64,000 bases of DNA from assembly GCA_018056705.1 (NCBI GenBank), contig JAGPFE010000001.1, positions 124,001 through 188,000 of the forward strand, in the 5' to 3' direction. Below are positions 55,729 to 64,000 of the stretch, piece after piece. The position numbers were made by a program, and so were the translations under genes. How positions within the stretch are numbered: position 1 is the first letter of the stretch; the number at the start of each line of letters is the position of its first letter. The notes beneath the pieces were generated by a model that saw only the letters and a program-made list of their open reading frames with translations, had not been told where the DNA came from and made no database searches. Origin of the DNA: Candidatus Hydrogenedentota bacterium. Lineage in GTDB: Bacteria > Hydrogenedentota > Hydrogenedentia > Hydrogenedentales > CAITNO01.

Positions 55729-58266
55729 ATGCGGAACATGGTCCTTTTACCGCTGATGTTTCTGGTGATCGTGGTCTGCTCAATTTCCCGTGAAGCATGC
55801 GCCACTTCTCCCTGGGAAAAGGCGGAACAGAATGGTCCGCGTACCCAGAGGGCTATCCAGTTCTGTCTGAATCTCATGAACGCCTGGCTGGCCCAGGCGG
55901 ATCCCGACACGGGACTGTTACCCCGACGGCTTGATAAAGAACGTTACTGGAACGCGCGGGACTGCGCGGCGGACAATTTCCCCTTTCTGACCATTCTGGC
56001 GCGCACCACGGGACTCCCTCATGCCATCACCGCCATGGACGCGATATTTCAACGGGAACAGGAACTGACGCCCCGTTCTGAGTTCCTGGGACTTCCAGAT
56101 ACGTACGACTTCGCGAAGGGAGGTTTCCTGAAGGATCAGCCCGATTTTAATGAAGCCATTTTTGGCACGTCTGAATACATCAAGGATGGGCTGATGCCGA
56201 TGACGGACTGGCTCGGAAGAGGACCGTGGTATGACCGGATGATCTGGTTGATTGACACGCTCTACGACCTGGCGGCAAAACTGGGCCGCCACCCCCTCCC
56301 TACCGACAACCTTGAGGTTCTAGGCAACCTGCTGCAGGTAAACGCCCGGCTCTACTGGATGACCGGCGAACCCCGTTTCGCGGACCGGGCGTTTGCCATT
56401 GCCGACGAGTTACTGACGCGGAATCCCCTTTTACACCAGCCAAGACTTATCCTGGATGACCATGGCTGTGAGGCCATTGGTGGCCTGTCGGAAACTTATG
56501 TCCTGGCCGGTAAAGCAGATCCCGAGCGTCGCGCGGCTTACCGGGAACCATTACTGGCGTTATACCGCGCCATTCTGCGGCAGGGGACTAACGAAGATGG
56601 CATGCTTTATAACTGGTTTGAACCGGCTACGGGCACGCATGCTCCGGATTTCACCGACTCCTGGGGATACGACTACAACGCTTTTCTGACGCTGGCTATC
56701 GAGGAAAACGACAGCGCCTTACTCGAAGCCTGCCGCCGCGTGCTGCGCAACATCCACAAGTACCTTGGCACGCCCTGGGACAATGGTAGCGCGGATGGAT
56801 ACGCCGACAGCGTGGAGAGCGCCATCAACCTGATCAATAGACTGGGGCCCATTCCGTCTGCCGTCCAGTGGATAGAACAGTCGATGGAGCACATCTATGC
56901 CAGGCAGCGCCCGGACGGTATGCTCGAAGCCTGGTACGGTGACGGCAACTCGATTCGTACCGCGCTGATGTACGTCCTGATGCTTACCCAGGGTTTTACG
57001 GTTCGTCCGTGGCGTCCGGACGTCCAGTTCGGCGTCGCGCGAGAAGGTGACGCGCTTTACCTGACCATCAGAACGGAATATGACTGGCAGGGTGAACTGG
57101 TTGCCGACCGTCCCCGTCACCGGGATTGGCATCATTTCCCCTGGGACTATCCAAGGATCAACCAGTTCCAGGAGTGGTTTATGATCGGTGATGAAGAAAC
57201 CTGCGTGCTGGAGGATGAAAGTGGAAATGCCACCACGATTTCGGGTGCCATGCTGCGAAATTACCGGCTGACCCTTCCCGGTGGCCGGATGCTCCGCCTG
57301 AAACTTTCCAGGCTGCCGGAAAACAGGGCTGCCAGTAGCGTTTCAGAAAACACTGGAATCGTCTTGGAATCCTTTGCCCCCTGGCGCGAAAAGGCCCTGC
57401 CCGATCTTTTGACGGCGGATTCCCTGGTTTCCTGGCAAGCTCGTCTCCGGGGCGCGTTAAAGGCGTTGCTGCGGGTTCCGGAGCCCCTGCCGGACTCACC
57501 GCTGGATCCAAAGGTTGAGTCCGAGCAGCCAGAACCAGGTGGCACGACCGATCGCAGACTCTCCGTGGCTGGCTACACTGGCCGGCGGATCATGCTGCGC
57601 GCGCGAATACCGACAGGAGCCGCGCGGGCATCCCTGCGGGGCGTCGTCTGCCTGGGGGGCCATGGCAGTAACCTCGACACCGTATTCGAGGATTCCCAGT
57701 ACAGGCAGTTTGCCCGGCATCTTGCCGCGCGTGGCGTGGCCGTAGTCTCGGTGGACATTTCCCGGCACGAAACCCTGGATATCGGCACAACGCTCATGGG
57801 CGAACGCCTGATGGACGCCTGTCGAGCGGTAGACTATCTGACATCCCTTCCCGAAGTCGATTCCAGGCGCATCGGATGCGCGGGGCTTTCCCTCGGTGGT
57901 GAAATGGCCATGTGGCTGGGCGCGTTAGACGAGCGGGTCCAGGCGGTATGCTCCATGGGGTTTCTCACCTGGATGAACCAGATGGAGCGTAATCACTGCG
58001 CGTGCTGGAAAGTCGATGGCCTACGGGAAATTTGCGATTTTCCGGATATTTACGCCCTGATCGCGCCCCGTGCCCTGCTGTTGCAGTTAGGTCGCCAGGA
58101 ACCGCTGGACCAGTTCAACATCGTCCAGGGCGAATCCGCTTATCGGGACTTGCGCCGCGCCTGGGAGGCTTCCGGAAACTTACAAGGAGTTCAGTTTCAC
58201 GCGCATCCGGGCGGCCATGAGGTAGACCTGCCCTCCCTGCTCTCCTTTTTTACTGGAAACTGGTAA
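55729..58266 (+). CDS. Secreted two-domain fusion: (alpha/alpha)-toroid plus alpha/beta-hydrolase esterase
   Basis: 845 residues. Signal peptide: MVLLPLMFLVIVVCSISR, cut before residue 27. Residues 40-430 form an (alpha/alpha) toroid with helical pairs (LNLMNAWLAQADPDTGLLPRRL, DCAADNFPFLTILARTTG, YDRMIWLIDTLYDLAAKLG, DSWGYDYNAFLTLAIEENDS, GYADSVESAINLINRLGPIPS). From about 600 a dienelactone-hydrolase or acetyl-xylan-esterase-like alpha/beta hydrolase follows (RGVVCLGGHGSNLDTVF, VAVVSVDISRHETLD, nucleophile GCAGLSLGGEMAMWLG near residue 720, and the His in HPGGHEVD). A toroid fused to a deacylase suggests a polysaccharide-degrading enzyme that also removes acyl groups; the substrate is not known. 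Confidence 0.78.
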   Translation: MRNMVLLPLMFLVIVVCSISREACATSPWEKAEQNGPRTQRAIQFCLNLMNAWLAQADPDTGLLPRRLDKERYWNARDCAADNFPFLTILARTTGLPHAITAMDAIFQREQELTPRSEFLGLPDTYDFAKGGFLKDQPDFNEAIFGTSEYIKDGLMPMTDWLGRGPWYDRMIWLIDTLYDLAAKLGRHPLPTDNLEVLGNLLQVNARLYWMTGEPRFADRAFAIADELLTRNPLLHQPRLILDDHGCEAIGGLSETYVLAGKADPERRAAYREPLLALYRAILRQGTNEDGMLYNWFEPATGTHAPDFTDSWGYDYNAFLTLAIEENDSALLEACRRVLRNIHKYLGTPWDNGSADGYADSVESAINLINRLGPIPSAVQWIEQSMEHIYARQRPDGMLEAWYGDGNSIRTALMYVLMLTQGFTVRPWRPDVQFGVAREGDALYLTIRTEYDWQGELVADRPRHRDWHHFPWDYPRINQFQEWFMIGDEETCVLEDESGNATTISGAMLRNYRLTLPGGRMLRLKLSRLPENRAASSVSENTGIVLESFAPWREKALPDLLTADSLVSWQARLRGALKALLRVPEPLPDSPLDPKVESEQPEPGGTTDRRLSVAGYTGRRIMLRARIPTGAARASLRGVVCLGGHGSNLDTVFEDSQYRQFARHLAARGVAVVSVDISRHETLDIGTTLMGERLMDACRAVDYLTSLPEVDSRRIGCAGLSLGGEMAMWLGALDERVQAVCSMGFLTWMNQMERNHCACWKVDGLREICDFPDIYALIAPRALLLQLGRQEPLDQFNIVQGESAYRDLRRAWEASGNLQGVQFHAHPGGHEVDLPSLLSFFTGNW

Positions 58267-58327
58267 AATATCGCCTGCCTTGTGGCGGTACAGGCCGGAA
58301 ATCACGTGGAAAGGCGGAAGAGAGGTC

Positions 58328-59302
58328 ATGACGCGCTCGACTGTCGGTGTCGTGGGGGTTGAAATCGGCGGGACAAAACTGCAATGCGCCCTGGGAACAG
58401 CCACCGGGGAGGTGCTTTCCCGGGAACGGGCGCGGGTGGAACCTGGCTGGACAGCCCGGGAAATCTACGACTGGGTGGAACAGGCCATCAACCGGGCAAT
58501 TGCCGCCGCAACTTCCGTGACGACATCCGTTCAGGCTGTCGGGGTGGGGTTTGGCGGTCCGGTGGACACCGCCACGGGAACCGTGCTGGTTTCACATCAG
58601 GTCAGCGGCTGGGAAAACCGGCCGCTGAAACTCATGCTTGAAAAGCGGTTTGGTTTGCCCGTGGTCGTCGAAAACGATGCCAATGCCGCCGGCTGGGCGG
58701 AATATTGCCTTGGTGCCGGACGCGGCACGCGGAACTTCATGTATACGAATATCGGTAGTGGCATCGGGGGAGCCCTGATCATCGGGGGCGCCCTGTACAA
58801 TGGCCAGGGACTTGGGGCAGCGGAAATAGGTCACACGTGGGTGCCCGACTGGACTGTGTCGACACCCGGGCAATCCCGCAAACTTGAATTGATCTGCTCG
58901 GGATGGTCCATCGAAAAAAGGATCCGCGCCTGGACGGATCTGGACCGGTCTTCACTCCTGTGGGAACTGTGCGGCGGCAATCCATCCAGCCTGACGGCGC
59001 CCATGCTGGCCGAGGCTGCCCGTCGTGGGGATGCCCGTGCGCTCGGGGAGATCGCGAACGTTGCTGAAACCGTCGGCCTTGCCCTTGCCAATGCCGCCAC
59101 GCTGTTTCATCCGGAAATCATCGCCCTTGGTGGAGGGGTATCCCTCATGGGCGAGGTATTGCTTCAACCTCTCCGGAAATCCTTCGAAAATCACCTTTTC
59201 GGACCATTCCGGGGAACCACCCGCGTCGTGCCCTGCCAACTGGAAGAGGACGTGGTCATCGTCGGCGCCCTGTTGCTAGCGGGGGCGCTTGTCTCCAGTT
59301 AG
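58328..59302 (+). CDS. ROK-family sugar kinase lacking the zinc motif
   Basis: 324 residues from ATG 58328 (AAGAGAGG upstream). N-terminal ATP motif GVEIGGTKLQCALG, then VGFGGPVDTATG, VVENDANAAGWAEYCLGAG (catalytic Asp in NDANA), and NIGSGIGGALIIGGALYNGQGLGAAEIGH; C-terminal IALGGGVSLMGE. The zinc-binding motif CxCGxxGCxE of ROK proteins is missing (after GHTWVPDW the sequence goes on as TVSTPGQSRKLELICSGWSIEKR). Glucokinase, N-acetylglucosamine kinase or fructokinase activity is possible. It follows the toroid-esterase gene by 61 bases, so it may phosphorylate the sugar released by that enzyme (inference). Confidence 0.9.
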   Translation: MTRSTVGVVGVEIGGTKLQCALGTATGEVLSRERARVEPGWTAREIYDWVEQAINRAIAAATSVTTSVQAVGVGFGGPVDTATGTVLVSHQVSGWENRPLKLMLEKRFGLPVVVENDANAAGWAEYCLGAGRGTRNFMYTNIGSGIGGALIIGGALYNGQGLGAAEIGHTWVPDWTVSTPGQSRKLELICSGWSIEKRIRAWTDLDRSSLLWELCGGNPSSLTAPMLAEAARRGDARALGEIANVAETVGLALANAATLFHPEIIALGGGVSLMGEVLLQPLRKSFENHLFGPFRGTTRVVPCQLEEDVVIVGALLLAGALVSS

Positions 59303-60078
59303 AGGCAGGCATCCGGAGGGGTTAGGATCGTGTACAGACCGTTAACCCATTTTGTTTCTATTGCCCGGATGCCTTCGGCCACGGCGTGAATCTGGGCGGG
59401 GCTTAGATGACGCGCGAGGTTCACGCACTCTTCCAGCAGTTCCCGGGCCAGGGCTACTGCTGCCTGTTCTTCCCGTGTCCACGTGGAGGAATCCCGTCGA
59501 AACGCCTCGTCGAGCGTGGCAGCCACTTGCAGGGCGACCTCCCAACCCTGGACGTTGGTAAAACTGGTCAGGATAGCGTATACGCCTTCAACGAAACGTT
59601 CGTACCGCGTCCTTTGGACCCGGCTCGCGGCCTTGACCAGTGCCGCGCGGTCCGGGCTACGCTTACTGCATCCTGTCTTACCTGTTTGCTCCAGTTCGCG
59701 GGCTGTTTCCATTTCGATGGTCCGGATGGCCTCGTAAGCATCGATCAGCAGCCCGGCGGTGTGGATCAGAAAAGGAACATGCTTGCCCCGGAACAGCAGC
59801 ACGCGGGACAGGACCATGGCGGCTCGCCCGGTTTTTACCGGATGGGCAAGCATGCCCCGGACAGTCTGAAATGCTTGATCCAGGGCCTCCCGTTCCGCTG
59901 GCGGCGGATACAGGCGATCCAGCACGAAACGCCGTAACGCGCTCAGCGTGGCTGGATCCAGATCCCGAAACCCCGGCAACCGCGCCAGGGTTTCCGGATC
60001 GTAGCGTTCCTCCAGCGATTCCCGGAAAAAATGTCTGACGACATCAAGATGGTTCACGCGCGGGTTCATGTATGTCAT
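59299..60078 (-). CDS. Unknown helical protein
   Basis: About 259 residues from ATG 60078; a TTG at 60108 and an ATG at 60069 are alternatives and none has a good ribosome-binding site. It is almost all helical and cytoplasmic by composition (VLDRLYPPPAEREALDQAF, TGRAAMVLSRVLLFRGK, AGLLIDAYEAIRTIEMETARELEQ, EEQAAVALARELLEECVNLAR). No motif is recognised. It overlaps the end of the ROK gene by four bases and is divergent from the acetyltransferase gene. Confidence 0.6.
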   Translation of the reverse strand: MTYMNPRVNHLDVVRHFFRESLEERYDPETLARLPGFRDLDPATLSALRRFVLDRLYPPPAEREALDQAFQTVRGMLAHPVKTGRAAMVLSRVLLFRGKHVPFLIHTAGLLIDAYEAIRTIEMETARELEQTGKTGCSKRSPDRAALVKAASRVQRTRYERFVEGVYAILTSFTNVQGWEVALQVAATLDEAFRRDSSTWTREEQAAVALARELLEECVNLARHLSPAQIHAVAEGIRAIETKWVNGLYTILTPPDACL

Positions 60079-60159
60079 AACGGTAATCTTGTGGAGATAC
60101 CGGAACAAAATCCTTCTTTTAATGGTTTCCAGAATAACAGGTATTGAGGAGAAGAGACC

Positions 60160-60744
60160 ATGTACGCGCCAATTGAAATTCCTGAGCAGTTGAATTTACC
60201 GGAAACAAGGAAGTTCGAAGGACAGGAAATCACGTTCCGCATGATGACTTCGGCGGATCGGCAGTTGCTGGCCGACTTCGGAAGTAAATTGAATCGTGAG
60301 GACCTTGTCTTCATGCGGATGGATATCAGTCGCCCGGAAGCCGTTGACGAATGGTGCGCCAATGTGGAACAGGATCGCACTAAAACCATTGTTGCCCTGG
60401 ATGCCTCCGGGTCCCTGGTAGGATACGCGAGCCTGCATCAGAACAAGCTCCTCTGGACGCGGCACCTTGGAGAAATCCGACTGTTCGTGTTGCGCGAATA
60501 TCGCGACATGGGCATCGGGCGGGTCCTCGCGGGACTCGTCCTCAGTCTCGCCCGGAAGAACGGCGCGAAAATCGTCGAGGTAAATGTCCCGCGTATTCAG
60601 CCGGAAGTGCAACGGGTACTCCAGAAACTTGGTTTCCAGCCGGAAGCGCTCCTGACGGACTGGCTCATGGACCCGGAAGGGAACACCCACGACATGATTA
60701 TCATGTCCTTCCGCTTCGACGATCGCATGGAACGGGGTGACTGA
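60160..60744 (+). CDS. GNAT-family N-acetyltransferase
   Basis: 194 residues from ATG 60160, preceded by GAGGAG. GNAT features: N-terminal ITFRMMTSADRQLL, the beta-4 strand SLVGYASLHQN, motif A EIRLFVLREYRDMGIGRVLAGLVL (acetyl-CoA pyrophosphate loop RDMGIGRV) and the C-terminal LQKLGFQPEALLTDWLMD. Substrate unknown. The gene is isolated from its neighbours, convergent with the TamB-like gene six bases away. Confidence 0.88.
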   Translation: MYAPIEIPEQLNLPETRKFEGQEITFRMMTSADRQLLADFGSKLNREDLVFMRMDISRPEAVDEWCANVEQDRTKTIVALDASGSLVGYASLHQNKLLWTRHLGEIRLFVLREYRDMGIGRVLAGLVLSLARKNGAKIVEVNVPRIQPEVQRVLQKLGFQPEALLTDWLMDPEGNTHDMIIMSFRFDDRMERGD

Positions 60745-60750
60745 CCGTCT

Positions 60751-63700
60751 TCAATATTCCTTTTTCCAGAATACGCCTCCGCCGCCGCTTTCGTTGGCGC
60801 CGGCGTCCACTTTAACCCGAATGTTAGGGGTTACCTCGATTTCCGCGGAAACCTTGCCGCTGTTCTGGGTAAGTCCCTGTTCGGCCTGCACGTAAACCCG
60901 GTCCCCTATGGACCGGCTGACCCCGACCGCGGTCTCGCCCAGCGTGTCTCCCGTCCGGATGTCGAAGGCATCCATGCCGGGAATCCTGAAACTCCCTCCA
61001 AGAAACTGAAGCAGGGTAAACCGGCGCCCCAACAACGAGGCCGCCCGGGCTACCTGAAGCGCCTGCAGTGGTGAAATATGGGCCGTGCCCCGGCGGAACA
61101 GCAGCCTGGACAGCGCTTCTTCCGGAGGCAGTTCAGGGGTGGAATTCACGCTTAGCGTCATGTTCCCCGGTTCGCCTTCCAGGGCCAGTCGCACGGTCGT
61201 CTCCCCTGACTCGCCCACCGCCCGAAAAACCAGGTAGGGACGATACAGATCCTCTTCATTCATGGTTACCCGGCTTTCCGATATATCCAGTCGTTTTCCA
61301 AAAAAATTCAGGTTGCCGCGGACGGTCCGTATCTCCCCCCGACAGGTCGGTGTCTTGATCGGTCCCGACGCCTGGATCGAGCCCTGCCACTCCGACTGCA
61401 ACACGGGTGACCGGATCATCAACTGCCCCGGAATGTCCAGCGACACGTCGCATCGGACTCGAGATCCGAAACTCGTCCGTTCCGGTTCCTTCTGAAGGGT
61501 GTCCTGATCTTGCCGCGTGGTTCCCTCCTCCAGGGAGTCCTTACTCTTTATCGTCGTATCCGGCCTGGGAACATCCTGCCGCTCCAGGGTTACCACCGGT
61601 TGTGTTGCTCCGCGGTCGGTGGTGGACATGGCCGCTTCAATCACGCCCTGGTCGAGATGCAGCCTGCCGGCAACGAGCGGACCGGTTACCACCCCGGTGA
61701 GGGCCAGGTCCCCGCTGACCATGGCCGCGGCATAGTCCACGCGCAGGATCCTCAGGTGATCCAGGCCAAGGTGAATATCCAGCTCCGGCCAGAATGTGCT
61801 GCCTCCTTTCAGGATTCCACCTCCCTGGATGGTTCCCCCTCGCCCGTCTTCCGCCGAGAAGCGAGTAATCCGTACCATCGTCCCGTCTGTCCGGGCCTCA
61901 CAGGTGATATTTCGCAGAATGGTTCCGAACCGGTAATCCTCAAAGTACCCGTCCTGCAGGGTCATTGCTCCAGACACGCCCGGACCGCCATGTTGCCGTT
62001 CCCAGGTAATCGCCCCGGAGAGCATACCCTTCAGGTTGAACTGGTCCTGCCCCGTGAGAAAAACCAGGTATCCCAGGTCTCCAGAAACGGTGATCCGGTT
62101 GCGCAGGGGATCCGTGTCAGACCATGCCGCGGCATATGGCCTGAGTCCCAGCCGGCTGGTTCCCTGGCCCTCAATCTGAACGTTGAACGGTTGTTCCAAC
62201 CCGCTGGCGATTACCTCTCCGGTCCAGGTCGTTAATCCGCCACGCTCCCGGCGCGCCTTGAAGATCGCGCGCGCGCTGGCCGGATCATTGTCATGGCCAG
62301 CAGGACGCGCCTCTATTCCAACCTCCAGGTTTCCCTGGATATCAGGGGCGTCCCCGGTAAAATCGACCCGCCCCCGGCATGTTCCCCGGAAACCGGGTAT
62401 CCCTGTTGCCTTGGCCAGGGACGTCAGCGGAATACCATCCCAGGCCACGTGTCCCGAGAGTTCTTCCTGCCGCCATCGTCCTTCTCCTTCCACGAATCCG
62501 CCTGTTGCCACTTCCACGCGCGCGGATTCCAGGGTTACTCCATCGGCATCCGCGCGGATTGTCACCGGTCTCCCCAGGCGCCAGGACTCTTCCCACGCGT
62601 GTCCGCTGCCCTGGTCGATCGTCACGCCCGTGAAGGCTGAATGCATCACGCCTTCCAGTTGATAATCCGCGGGAATCGCTCTTGCCATGACGCGGCCGGA
62701 CAACGTCCAGCGCGCGTCTTGCCCGGGTTCATTTTTTTCGACGGTCAGCACCTGTTCTTCCAGCAGGACGCCTCCACCCGCGCGTCCCGAAGTTACCTCC
62801 ACGCGGCCTTGCCATTTCGATACGTTTCCGACTTCCCTTTCCCAGGCCAGCGAACCTTTCCCTTCCCGCGCGAACAGCCCGCCGGACGCCAGGTCTTTGA
62901 ACGCCCCCTCCGCCGTAACGCGGAGTTTTCCGGACGCGTACCGCGCGCTGATGCTTCCGGAAAGACTCCCCTGTTCTACCCTGGCAAACATCGTCGGAAT
63001 ATCGACCTGCTGCACGTTTACCGTGGCGGAAAAATCCCCGGGCCTATAGTTTCCGTCCAGGGTCCCGATGGACTGGCTAAATGCTGGCTTATCCATCAGG
63101 CTGATGGACTCGCGCCGATTCCACCAGGTCGCGGCCGCGACGCCGACTCGGGCTTTGCGGACCTGACCTCCCGTATCGTTCCACCTGATCTTTCCACTGA
63201 TGCCGATAGGATCCCGTGTACCTCGGGGAATTGCCAGCAGGCACGCGTCACCCTGCCACTCCCTCCCATCCCGACGCAACCGCGCGCCCGCGGCAGCGGC
63301 CCGCAGGGGCGTGTCCCCGGCAGTCGCGTCCCAGGAAAACACGCCAGCCACTTCCTCGGGTTGCGCGCTGCCTGTGCCCCGGATTTCCGCGCGCATGGTC
63401 CCCTCCCCCGATTCAATCCACGAGGGAACTTCCTGCTTCGCCAGCAGGGGCAGGCCGGACAGGGATGGGAAAAGGCGGGATTCGAGGGCAACGGACCAGT
63501 TTCCGCTGGCCGTATTCACTTCTAGGCTCACCTCCCCCAGATCCGTTTTGAGGGAGGGGGCATGGAACAGCGCGTTTCCCGTGAGGCGGGTATTCTCGTA
63601 CTGAACCTGTCCTTCGCAGGTTATGTTTCGGTCGACCGCCATCAGGAAAGCCCGTGGCAGCGCGTTTTTTTCGTCAACTTCCAGCCCGGATCCCTCCACG

Positions 63701-64000
63701 GCAATTGTTCCCTTCAGGGGAGCTTCCATGCCGGAACGTTCAACGTGAAAGGTTCCGGAAACAGTCCCACGGGCATCACCCGCGCCTTCCGGAAGCCAGG
63801 GAGCCACTTGGGCGAGGTTCACCCTGGCCTTCCCGCCCAGGTGCATGTCGCCCGTGTCCGGGCGCCAGGTGCCAGACGCGTCGAGAACAGTCTCTCCAGC
63901 CGTTTCCAGTCGCCCGGAGATCGACACCAGGCCGTCATCTGACCGGGCCAGCGTCAAGTGACCTGCGGGCGCGTCGATGGAACCACCGTGGGTCCAGTGA
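60751..64000 (-). CDS. TamB/AsmA-like envelope protein, C-terminal part (runs off right edge)
   Basis: The frame is open to the right edge, so only about 1083 codons are in the window and the N-terminus (with its membrane anchor) is missing. The visible part is a long series of beta-strand pairs (GKARVNLAQVAPWLPEG..., IRTVRGNLNFFGKRLDISES, LSRLLFRRGTAHISPLQAL), ending in the DUF490/TamB C-terminal motif with GESGETTVRLALEGEPGNMTLSVNS, VSRSIGDRVYVQAEQGL, IRVKVDAGANESGGGGVFWKKEY. TamB-like proteins span the periplasm and help outer-membrane lipid transport or barrel assembly. It fits a diderm cell. Confidence 0.88.
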   Translation of the reverse strand, partial: HWTHGGSIDAPAGHLTLARSDDGLVSISGRLETAGETVLDASGTWRPDTGDMHLGGKARVNLAQVAPWLPEGAGDARGTVSGTFHVERSGMEAPLKGTIAVEGSGLEVDEKNALPRAFLMAVDRNITCEGQVQYENTRLTGNALFHAPSLKTDLGEVSLEVNTASGNWSVALESRLFPSLSGLPLLAKQEVPSWIESGEGTMRAEIRGTGSAQPEEVAGVFSWDATAGDTPLRAAAAGARLRRDGREWQGDACLLAIPRGTRDPIGISGKIRWNDTGGQVRKARVGVAAATWWNRRESISLMDKPAFSQSIGTLDGNYRPGDFSATVNVQQVDIPTMFARVEQGSLSGSISARYASGKLRVTAEGAFKDLASGGLFAREGKGSLAWEREVGNVSKWQGRVEVTSGRAGGGVLLEEQVLTVEKNEPGQDARWTLSGRVMARAIPADYQLEGVMHSAFTGVTIDQGSGHAWEESWRLGRPVTIRADADGVTLESARVEVATGGFVEGEGRWRQEELSGHVAWDGIPLTSLAKATGIPGFRGTCRGRVDFTGDAPDIQGNLEVGIEARPAGHDNDPASARAIFKARRERGGLTTWTGEVIASGLEQPFNVQIEGQGTSRLGLRPYAAAWSDTDPLRNRITVSGDLGYLVFLTGQDQFNLKGMLSGAITWERQHGGPGVSGAMTLQDGYFEDYRFGTILRNITCEARTDGTMVRITRFSAEDGRGGTIQGGGILKGGSTFWPELDIHLGLDHLRILRVDYAAAMVSGDLALTGVVTGPLVAGRLHLDQGVIEAAMSTTDRGATQPVVTLERQDVPRPDTTIKSKDSLEEGTTRQDQDTLQKEPERTSFGSRVRCDVSLDIPGQLMIRSPVLQSEWQGSIQASGPIKTPTCRGEIRTVRGNLNFFGKRLDISESRVTMNEEDLYRPYLVFRAVGESGETTVRLALEGEPGNMTLSVNSTPELPPEEALSRLLFRRGTAHISPLQALQVARAASLLGRRFTLLQFLGGSFRIPGMDAFDIRTGDTLGETAVGVSRSIGDRVYVQAEQGLTQNSGKVSAEIEVTPNIRVKVDAGANESGGGGVFWKKEY

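Noticed and set aside
1..64000. tRNA, rRNA, insertion sequences or phage genes
   Set aside because: None seen by eye; no transposase motif, no tRNA cloverleaf and no integrase in any frame. A tRNAscan or barrnap run would settle this.

Overview
The window reads as a gene-dense stretch of a chromosome from a free-living, diderm, heterotrophic bacterium. The G+C content is high by eye. There is no phage, insertion sequence, CRISPR array, tRNA or rRNA that I can see. An outer membrane is implied by a type IV pilus secretin operon (pilMNOPQ), a TamB-like protein, an ArnT-like glycosyltransferase next to a family-9 (heptosyltransferase-like) glycosyltransferase, and many lipoproteins or signal-peptide proteins. 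Secreted TIM-barrel and toroid glycan-active proteins, a TAT-dependent Gfo/Idh/MocA protein, a cohesin-like protein, thrombospondin-3-type calcium repeats and PASTA repeats are typical of uncultured PVC/FCB-adjacent lineages such as Hydrogenedentota, Sumerlaeota or Planctomycetota. That placement is inference only.

Layout. 1-12,800: secreted glycan-related proteins (a partial protein, a GH42-like protein, a calcium-repeat protein, a WbsX/GH99-like plus toroid operon) with ispG and ogt between them. 12,900-21,250: HAD phosphatase, membrane-embedded M28 peptidase, polyphosphate:AMP phosphotransferase, YchF-like GTPase, large beta-propeller lipoprotein. 21,240-26,350: four overlapping minus-strand genes moxR, DUF58, TgpA-type transglutaminase and a NagD-like HAD. 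26,465-32,251: pilMNOPQ in the order M-N-O-P-Q, facing a divergent secretin-STN-like gene; both sides have near-consensus sigma-70 promoters. 33,269-36,396: a zinc-ribbon protein with a very acidic tail, about 0.7 kb of hairpin repeats without a gene, a cohesin-like membrane-anchored protein and a small membrane protein. 36,542-37,903: TAT oxidoreductase. 37,980-42,759: a five-gene minus-strand cluster of split transketolase plus class III aminotransferase, bracketed by two diverged SCP2-like paralogues. 42,932-51,317: two envelope glycosyltransferases, argH with a small upstream ORF, a sphingomyelinase-like phosphodiesterase, glmS and class II fructose-bisphosphate aldolase. 51,545-64,000: TspO, an 11-repeat PASTA/EF-hand protein, a toroid-esterase fusion, a ROK kinase, two small proteins and the C-terminal part of a TamB-like protein.

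The two most unusual things are (i) the hairpin array at about 33,855-34,543. It has six units of paired stem-loops whose stems covary while C-rich/G-rich loops are kept. Its A-C mismatches on the plus strand become G-U pairs on the minus strand, and a terminator follows on the minus strand, so it looks like a structured minus-strand RNA. (ii) The transketolase/aminotransferase/SCP2 cluster, which has the form of an uncharacterised biosynthetic operon, possibly acting on a lipid-bound or hydrophobic substrate. A C10 tract in the cohesin-like gene, positioned so that slippage in either direction removes the membrane anchor, is a third point worth checking.
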